Assembly: GCA_033964015.1 (NCBI GenBank)
Contig: CM066924.1
Span: 11,744,625 to 11,808,624, forward strand
Origin: Scolanthus callimorphus
Lineage: Eukaryota; Cnidaria; Anthozoa; Actiniaria; Edwardsiidae
Reading direction: 5' to 3'
DNA: 64,000 nucleotides
The notes below the pieces were generated by a model. The model worked only from the letters and a program-made list of their open reading frames with translations, made no database searches and was not told the DNA's origin. Positions 47,101 through 56,100 of this stretch are shown one piece after another (position 1 is the stretch's first letter; every line of letters starts with the position of its first letter). The translations under genes were made by a program, and so were the position numbers.

Positions 47101-50100
47101 TAAAATAAACTAGCACGCTAAAATAAATTGCTCAATATCATTGTCGTTTCTGCTCGTGTTGTTGCTTTGACTTAAAGTTTATTTACATTTCTCAACTGGG
47201 AAATAATAGGTCAGTCAGCCTGGGAATTAGTTCAAAAGTTCTTGGGAAAACAACGGAAAGTTTATTTTCCATATTTTTTGATTTTCGTGACTAATAGTTT
47301 TGGGCAAAATGAAGAAATCTGACAAAATGTGTTCAGTCTCTTTTTGTCAGAAATTTTCCGTTGGGACCCCACCCCAAGTTTTGATTTTTGTTACCACCCG
47401 AAATCTGGGTTACACGTGACCAGACCATTCCAGGGTCCTTTTCCTCTGTCCCCTGGGGGGAGGTGAGGGAAGGACCCTGGCGCGCGAGGATGCAAAGGGC
47501 CAAGCAGCAGCCATTTGATTTGGCTTACTAACGCGTTCACATCTTTTCCCGCAAAGTGCAAAGCATTGTGGGTAAAACTGAAAAAAATTGACGGCACTTC
47601 GCCCCTAATCCCCGTGCCGAGTCACTCGCACCTGTCTACTAAATATTGCGCCAAATGCATTCTTTTGAATTCAAAACCCAAATTGCCTTGATAGTTGCTG
47701 AAATCCTGCTACAGAACGACCAGGGAAGCTACATTACTCAAGCCGAGATCACACGGCATGCAAATTGTTTGTGACTCGTAAAATGTGCTTCCCACTTCTG
47801 AGTTCTTCCAGAAGATTGTCTCTACCGACTTTGTTTGCTTGATGATGCAAGCAAAGTGGCTCCTGCAGGGGGGGGGGGGGGTCTAGGTCTAGGGCATATG
47901 TCGAGGTAGAGTCGCGTCAGTTATTCCTTTAGGCCTAAGATGGCCAGAACATAACCACGTTTTGATGGAAAATGTAATACAGAAGGTATGACAGAAAAAA
48001 TGTTAATTGTGTACGAAAACTTCACAGCTAGGTTGACTGACAAGAGTCACCTTTTCTTGGACTAAACAAGTTTGGAAAATAAACATCAAACTTAATCTGC
48101 ACAGCAAGGCTCAAAAAGAATACAAATGCAAACAAAAATCCTAGGTGGCTGTACTCTTGTGTGTAAGGACGTTGTAGCCTTACTACATAGACTGAGTATC
48201 ATTTGTATTTGACTGTTTGTTTTGTTTTCTGTTGTGTTTGACAATCAAGCTACAACACTAGTCATAAGACAATAGACTTTTGTCTGGTAGACAAAAGTCA
48301 TTGAAAGGACCTTGAGGAATTGTGGTAAGAGAAGAAGGCCCTTTGCAATGCTTGAAGTTTATACAGCAGCTAAACCTAACCTTGAAAAAGGGTAAATATA
48401 TGAGTGATATTTTTCACGAGGGGTGTTCAACAATTGCGCCTTCCTCTATTTGCTATCAAACACAAAATATGCATCCCCCCTTCATCTAATGAAAAAAATT
48501 TGACATCGCCCCTTTCCAGTTCCTAAATTTTGAGATCCCCCCTCAAAATCCTCTGCCCCCTACATAATGAATGCAGCCTAAAGCGACTTTAACCGAATTC
48601 ATGGCTCACTCTATGTTGACAAGCGAAGCAACGGTTTTCACTGAAAACCGCGAGCCCTTAGTCTTCAGAAACAGCGGTATTTCTAGTTAGCAGGAGGCCT
48701 TTTTCAAGTGGAAGAACCTTGCACGATCTCTGGCCCTCTAAATAAGCGAAATTACAGAAATGAATTCGGGCTCTAAAGGCTTAACAGTGCGCCAGGTAGG
48801 ATGAAAAACTCTTTTGAATTCAAAACAATAGACAAATCTATGCGGTTGTTAAAGGCAAACCCTTTGGGTTGGGGTTCGATTTAATTATAATAATAATAAT
48901 AATATTTATTTATTAAGATAAACAATACATATCCTAAGTTACAAATTTAAAAAGTGAAAAATATATATATCTATCTAAAACACTAATATAAAATATACTA
49001 TATACACGAGAAAAAATATACAAAATTTAAAAACTATTCCTATATACCATATTTAAAAATAATCATCTTACTAAAAGCATTCTTAAATCTGTCCGTTTGA
49101 ATCTTCGGGCGTATAATTAATTTTTTCCATTAACTGGCGCTATGTCTTGATTTTTACAGCCTTTTTTACGAAAAATAATTTCCTTGCATTTTGTTGAATT
49201 ACATGCCATCCGATTGCGACTAGACCAGCTAAGGAACTGGTCCACTAAGTGAATTGAATTGGGTGGCAACAAGATGTAAACACTGTTAGCCGATTTGGTC
49301 TATTCAGGCTCCGCCTGCAATGGGTTTTGAATTGAACGATTGATGTGATTTTTACATCGTTCTCTCGCTGCGATTTTTGGGAAAAAACTATAGAGAAGTT
49401 GGTTTTAGACTATTTGAACATGATTTGTGCAGAATTTTCATAAACCGAAAAACGGTCTGAAAAGTCACTTAGGTCGTTGTCGAACCGACCCCTTCACCTA
49501 TACTAATTGTAACCGTGATGGTAACCTATCAAGTCCATCCGCTAATAAGTCTAATTTAAGGTCTCTGTAAAGGCATTCGATGTGCTTACGGAAAAAAAAT
49601 TATTGTCACGTCGCAATTTATGCTATAATAATCAGCTATATATCGTTTTAAAGCCAAAAGATCTTATGAAGTTGTTCAGTTTAATGAAGTTTGATGTTTT
49701 CTTGCATTTTTAAGAACCCGAACTAAAAACTACCTCGCTTACTTGAGAAGCTCTAGATCATTAGCGTTTTGTTGCACAATTTCACACTTTGTCGGATTTT
49801 AATCTATGAGAAATGAACGGCAAAACCGTGTGAGTGAAACTGAAACACATCAAGACCGGGGTTACAAAATGTATTACTGTCTATCCTGATGACCCCACCG
49901 TCAAGGCCTTTTTAGAGGAATCGTTTCAGTACCTTTGGCCAGGACAACCCAGAGTATCTCTACACTGAATTCAACATTCAACGTTTTGTCATCTTAGGAT
50001 ATAATAAAGTATGTTTTTCTGTTATTTTATAGATAAATAAGGGACTACTCTACTCTAAGCAATAAATCTCCGCAATCTGTATCTGCGTCTTTTTTCTAGA

Positions 50101-53100
50101 ATTTGATGCAAGACATCACCACCATCCTCACCATCAGGCTCACCACCAAAAAAGGGGGTAATTCGGTGAGCCCTATACTACTGTTTTAGGAGTTACCATA
50201 GCAACGTTACAGGGGGGAGCACACTTTTGATTGACAGGCACCTGAAGTGCTATTCGATCTAAACTTGTGAAATGACACACTAAGCCTTACTCCTTACACA
50301 TTTGTCTAGCCCTACACGAAGTTTAGACGGCATTCGCCAAGCCGATTTCAAATAATTCAAGGCGACTTTTTTGACTAAAATTTTCCTTTTTTTGCGCTTC
50401 GTCCAGTATTCATGGAATATACTTGCTTTTTTCTACCAAATTAATAAGTTTCTGACTGCCAACGTATTCCCAAGATATTCAACTACAACTCTACCAATTT
50501 TGACTTCCAAAAGTGGTTTTGATTTTCCCTGACAAACATAAACGCAAACTTCAAGTTTTGGGGTGATTTCGCAAACCACACTTCTGAACACGAAAAAGGC
50601 TTCACAATGCGATTCTTGTGTCGAATTTTCTTCCTACTCAGGGCAATGTTCGCGCGCGAAAAAAATTTACGTTTCCAACGTCTCGCAGGAAAATTCCAAA
50701 GTTGGACCTCTTGCTTATCGTTCCGCTCAAGTCTCTACAACTAGTTCAGTTTTAAAAGTTGTAATTTTCATGCAAATTTGAGTCAGTTTCTCACATTCCA
50801 GCAAGACAAATTTGCCTCCTCTGCTACGGCTCAATGAGCCAGAACGGTCACGCTAATACAGTAGCTGTGGCGCGTAGTTGAACATGTTTTCACTGGTTTA
50901 CCTGGCGGATTCTGATTATCACAATGATATTACTGATGAATTTGTAAAAATGTACAATAATAATACTGAAATGAGTTCTGACTTTCCGCGACTAATAAAT
51001 AAACTGTCATAAGACAAAATAATTCTGCCAGCGAAGTTCAATAATCTGGGCTGCATAAAAACAAACAAACAAACAAAAGGGAACACTATGCAAGTTTTTC
51101 TCATGCGGTATTCTCTTATGACTACTTTGATAAGAACAACAAGGACTGATCTAGAACAACATTACTCAAGCACCACTATGATATTTCTTGTCAAAAATAC
51201 TTTCTTTTCCCTTTTTGCGTTCTTTTCTTTACAATAATATGTAGTCACGATAGATTTTACAAGGCGTGGGATCCCGAATGTATTTGCTAAATACGCAATT
51301 GTGCTTGCCGTCCTGTCTTACTGGACAAGCGAGAGCTATTACAGTTATTTCTATAAAGCCTGGTGCACACTTGCGACATAACGACATAAGAAAAATATCA
51401 CGCGAACAAAGATTTAGCGGTTTCAAAAAGTTAAAATCCAACAAAAAAATCCAACAACTTGCTTTGGTGAAGTAATGTAATGATGATCCATGGAAAATAT
51501 TGATTATTTCAATTGTTTTCCCATGCAGTAAATAGTACTGCCCATGCGTGCGGTTTATCGGATTCTATCGGGTCATCGGGCCGTGTCAGTTGGACAGTAT
51601 AGGACTATCGGTCGTCTGATTAAATATTTACTGCCCATGCGTGCGGTTTATCGGATTCTATCGGGTCATCGGGCCGTGTCAGTTGGACAGTATAGGACTA
51701 TCGGTCGTCCAACAACACATATTTAATCAGGTTGCTATGCGCCTGATCGGGTAATGTTTTGACAGAATATAACTTTTAGTCACCTGCGTGTAATACATTA
51801 CTTGCTGGTATGCTCGGAATTTACAGGAACCGATAAACATCAAGCAGCAGAAACGACATCCCTAATACGCGACTTATCGGATCTATCGGATCATCGGGCC
51901 GTGTTGTTGGACACTGTAGGACTATCGGTTGTCTGATTAAATACGTACTGCCCATGCGTTTATCCGATTCTATCGGGTCATCGGGCCGTGTTGTTGTACA
52001 CTGTAGGACTATCGGTTGTCTGATTAAATACGTACTGCCCATGCGTTTATCGGATTCTATCGGGTCATCGGGCCGTGTTGTTGTACACTGTAGGACTATC
52101 GGTCGTCTGATTAAATACGTACTGCCCATGCGTGCGGTTTATCGGATTCTATCGGGTCATCGGGCCGTGTTGTTGGACACTGTAGGACTATCGGTCGTCT
52201 GATTAAATACGTACTGCCCATGCGTGCGGTTTATCGGATTCTATCGGGTCATCGGGCCGTGTTGTTGGACACTGTAGGACTATCGGTTCTCTGATTAAAT
52301 ACGTACTGCCCATGCGTGCGGTTTATCGGATTCTATCGGGTCATCGGGCCGTGTTGTTGGACACTGTAGGACTATCGGTCGTCTGATTAAATATTTACTG
52401 CCCATGCGTGCGGTTTATCGGATTCTATCGGATCATCGGGCCGTGTTGTTGTACACTGTAGGACTATCGGTTGTCTGATTAAATACGTACTGCCCATGCG
52501 TGCGGTTTATCGGATTCTATCGGGTCATCGGGCCGTGTTGTTGGACACTGTAGGACTATCGGTCGTCTGATTAAATACGTACTGCCCATGCGTGCGGTTT
52601 ATCGGATTCTATCGGGTCATCGGGCCGTGTTGTTGGACACTGTAGGACTATCGGTTGTCTGATTAAATATTTACTGCCCATGCGTGCGGTTTGTCGGATT
52701 CTATTGGATCATCGGGCCGTGTTGTTGGACACTGTAGGACTATCGGTTCTCTGATTAAATACGTACTGCCCATGCGTGCGGTTTATCGGATTCTATCGGG
52801 TCATCGGGCCGTGTTGTTGGACACTGTAGGACTATCGGTTCTCTGATTAAATACGTACTGCCCATGCGTGCGGTTTATCGGATTCTATCGGGTCATCGGG
52901 CCGTGTTGTTGGACACTGTAGGACTATCGGTTGTCTGATTAAATACGTACTGCCCATGCGTGCGGTTTATCGGATTCTATCGGGTCATCGGGCCGTGTTG
53001 TTGGACACTGTAGGACTATCGGTCGTCTGATTAAATATTTACTGCCCATGCGTGCGTTTATCGGATTCTATCGGATCATCGGGCCGTGTTGTTGTACACT

Positions 53101-56100
53101 GTAGGACTATCGGTTGTCTGATTAAATACGTACTGCCCATGCGTGCGGTTTATCGGATTCTATCGGGTCATCGGGCCGTGTTGTTGGACACTGTAGGACT
53201 ATCGGTCGTCTGATTAAATACGTACTGCCCATGCGTGCGGTTTATCGGATTCTATCGGGTCATCGGGCCGTGTTGTTGGACACTGTAGGACTATCGGTTG
53301 TCTGATTAAATATTTACTGCCCATGCGTGCGGTTTGTCGGATTCTATTGGATCATCGGGCCGTGTTGTTGGACACTGTAGGACTATCGGTTCTCTGATTA
53401 AATACGTACTGCCCATGCGTGCGGTTTATCGGATTCTATCGGGTCATCGGGCCGTGTTGTTGGACACTGTAGGACTATCGGTTGTCTGATTAAATATTTA
53501 CTGCCCATGCGTGCGGTTTATCGGATTCTATCGGATCATCGGGCCGTGTTGTTGTACACTGTAGGACTATCGGTTGTCTGATTAAATACGTACTGCCCAT
53601 GCGTGCGGTTTATCGGATTCTATCGGGTCATCGGGCCGTGTTGTTGTACACTGTAGGACTATCGGTTGTCTGATTAAATACGTACTGCCCATGCGTGCGG
53701 TTTATCGGATTCTATCGGGTCATCGGGCCGTGTTGTTGGACACTGTAGGACTATCGGTCGTCTGATTAAATACGTACTGCCCATGCGTGCGGTTTATCGG
53801 ATTCTATCGGGTCATCGGGCCGTGTTGTTGGACACTGTAGGACTATCGGTTGTCTGATTAAATATTTACTGCCCATGCGTGCGGTTTGTCGGATTCTATT
53901 GGATCATCGGGCCGTGTTGTTGGACACTGTAGGACTATCGGTTCTCTGATTAAATACGTACTGCCCATGCGTGCGGTTTATCGGATTCTATCGGGTCATC
54001 GGGCCGTGTTGTTGGCGTTTTCAATTTTAGCGGGTTCTTCGGACTTAGACAGAGAGCCATACTGACTCACACGACACACGTGCGTCATTTTCTCCACCAA
54101 AACCAGTGCAAAACATACAAAAAAGGCTCTGGGGCGCACTTCATTTTTTTCGGCATGGGGCAGGGGGTCTTTCTTGAAGGGAGGTCATTAGTAATGTAAA
54201 TCGGCAGTTTATGGAAGGGGAACTCAGGTTGACTCTTATCGGTCAAGCCCGAGAAAAATTGTAGGCAACCTCCTTAAAAGTACTAGAAAAAGCGTCTAAA
54301 GTTAATTAAATTACTGAAAATGAGTGGTGGGCAATACAAACGAATGGGCAATTGAAGCCTAGGAAAACAGTTGACGCGTCATTTGAGGTTTTAGAAAAAT
54401 ACTTTAGGACTGTATCAAATGAATTTCAGGAAAAAAGTCATATTATCGATTTTAAAATTTTACCTTTCACGAGACCTTAACTGTCTACAAATCTATAATG
54501 GTATTTAGAAAATAACACCTATTTTCTATAGTGAATGTGCGCATTCTGTTTGGTTAAAAGGCGTGTTTGTAAGAGACCTGAGGAACACGATTGTCACGCA
54601 ACGATTTCGCGCGTGTGTACGTTATTTTCTAAAAGCAATAAAAGTACTTTCCACGTGCTCTCTGGTTTCTTACAAACACTCGGGGAATGTTGGTCGAACT
54701 GCTAAAACTTGAAAGTCACTCGGCTGCGGCTCGTGTCTTTAAAGTTTTGAGCAGTTCTCCCAACATCCCCCTCGTGTTTGTAAGAAACCAGAGAGCACGT
54801 GGAGAGTACTTTTATTGCTTAAAAGAAATAATGGTACATACAAAGCGGGTACTTGTAGTTCTTATAGCTCAATGTCAACATCCTCGTCGAGCTCCAGCGA
54901 TTGATTTTATTTGTACATCTGTTTCAAATTTTTTTTTTTTCAGGGAACGGGGGAGTTTATTAGACAGGGGCGTTTAGTGCAAACTTGTCAGTGTAGGGGG
55001 GCGTTATTAGATCATTATGGTATAGCGCTATTCACTGTTTATCAACATTACCATTGTGATGCTAATGTGCCAACCGTAGATTGAATAGAGCCCTTTGTCC
55101 TGTGAACCAATCGATCTCTGGTTGGCACATTAAGTAATCATCCATGCAAGAACTAGGCAAACCTCCATTGTTCTACGGCATTGAAGGTTCCCCACGTAGG
55201 ATATGTCCTATTTTTTACCACAGTAAGTTATCATGACTAGTAACATATAAAAGTGAAAAATTGATAGATTTCGACTTGCTTTGAGAACATATGGCAACAA
55301 AAAGTCTCTAGACCAATCAGATTAAAGAAGAACAAAGGAGTGAGAATCAGCATTTTACGCTAGGTTCCCCACATACAAAGTCTTTACAAATTGCATATCC
55401 TGTTTGTGAGTACCACAAGTGCTTATGTCTCCCTAAAAATCCTCAGACTTTCTAGCATAGTGAATTTACTGATTTTCATGTCTAAGCCAATGAAATTGCC
55501 TATATTTTCAATAGAAATTAATTGCATTCCAGCATGCTTTGCCGTTGGCTTGCCTAGTTCTTATACGGACCATTACTTAATAACAATAGATGACGTCAGC
55601 GTGAACAGCGCTATATGTAGTTAAGTATATTTTGATTTTTTTACTTCCTAGTAAATGAAGAATTGCGTGTTCTGTTTTCAGAATTCATTATTTGGTGAGG
55701 GCACATATCTGTCAAGTGATCTAAATGTCTCCATAATGTACAGCAAGTACGTGACCAACTGGTCCAAGTGCAGTCTTGGCGATAAACTGAGTTGTGTTGC
55801 AGTTTGTGAAGTTCTCAATCATCCAGATGTAAAGTGTTCCTTAGAGGACCCAACAAAGGCACAATCTGACTCGCGAAGGTCAAGTACAGGATCAAGGTCA
55901 AGCAGTGCAGTTGGTTCCAGAGCAAGAGCAAGAAATAGTGAGGCAGGAGATGTGCCGGATAGATACTATGTCGTACAAAATAACCAGTTATTGAGAGTCA
56001 AATACCTGTTGGTATATGCTGAGAGGTGGCAGCATGTTGCACAAAGGTACGTTTGACATAATTCCCAGGGTCATATAGGGTCCTACCACCCCTGGAGACC

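Noticed and set aside
51821..52202. Open frames of 80-100 codons inside the 92-bp satellite on both strands
   Set aside because: They follow the repeat unit, occur in several frames, and have no family features; satellite artefact.
51541..54013. Regular repeats suggesting a CRISPR array
   Set aside because: Units are contiguous 92-bp repeats with no unique spacers, in an animal intron.
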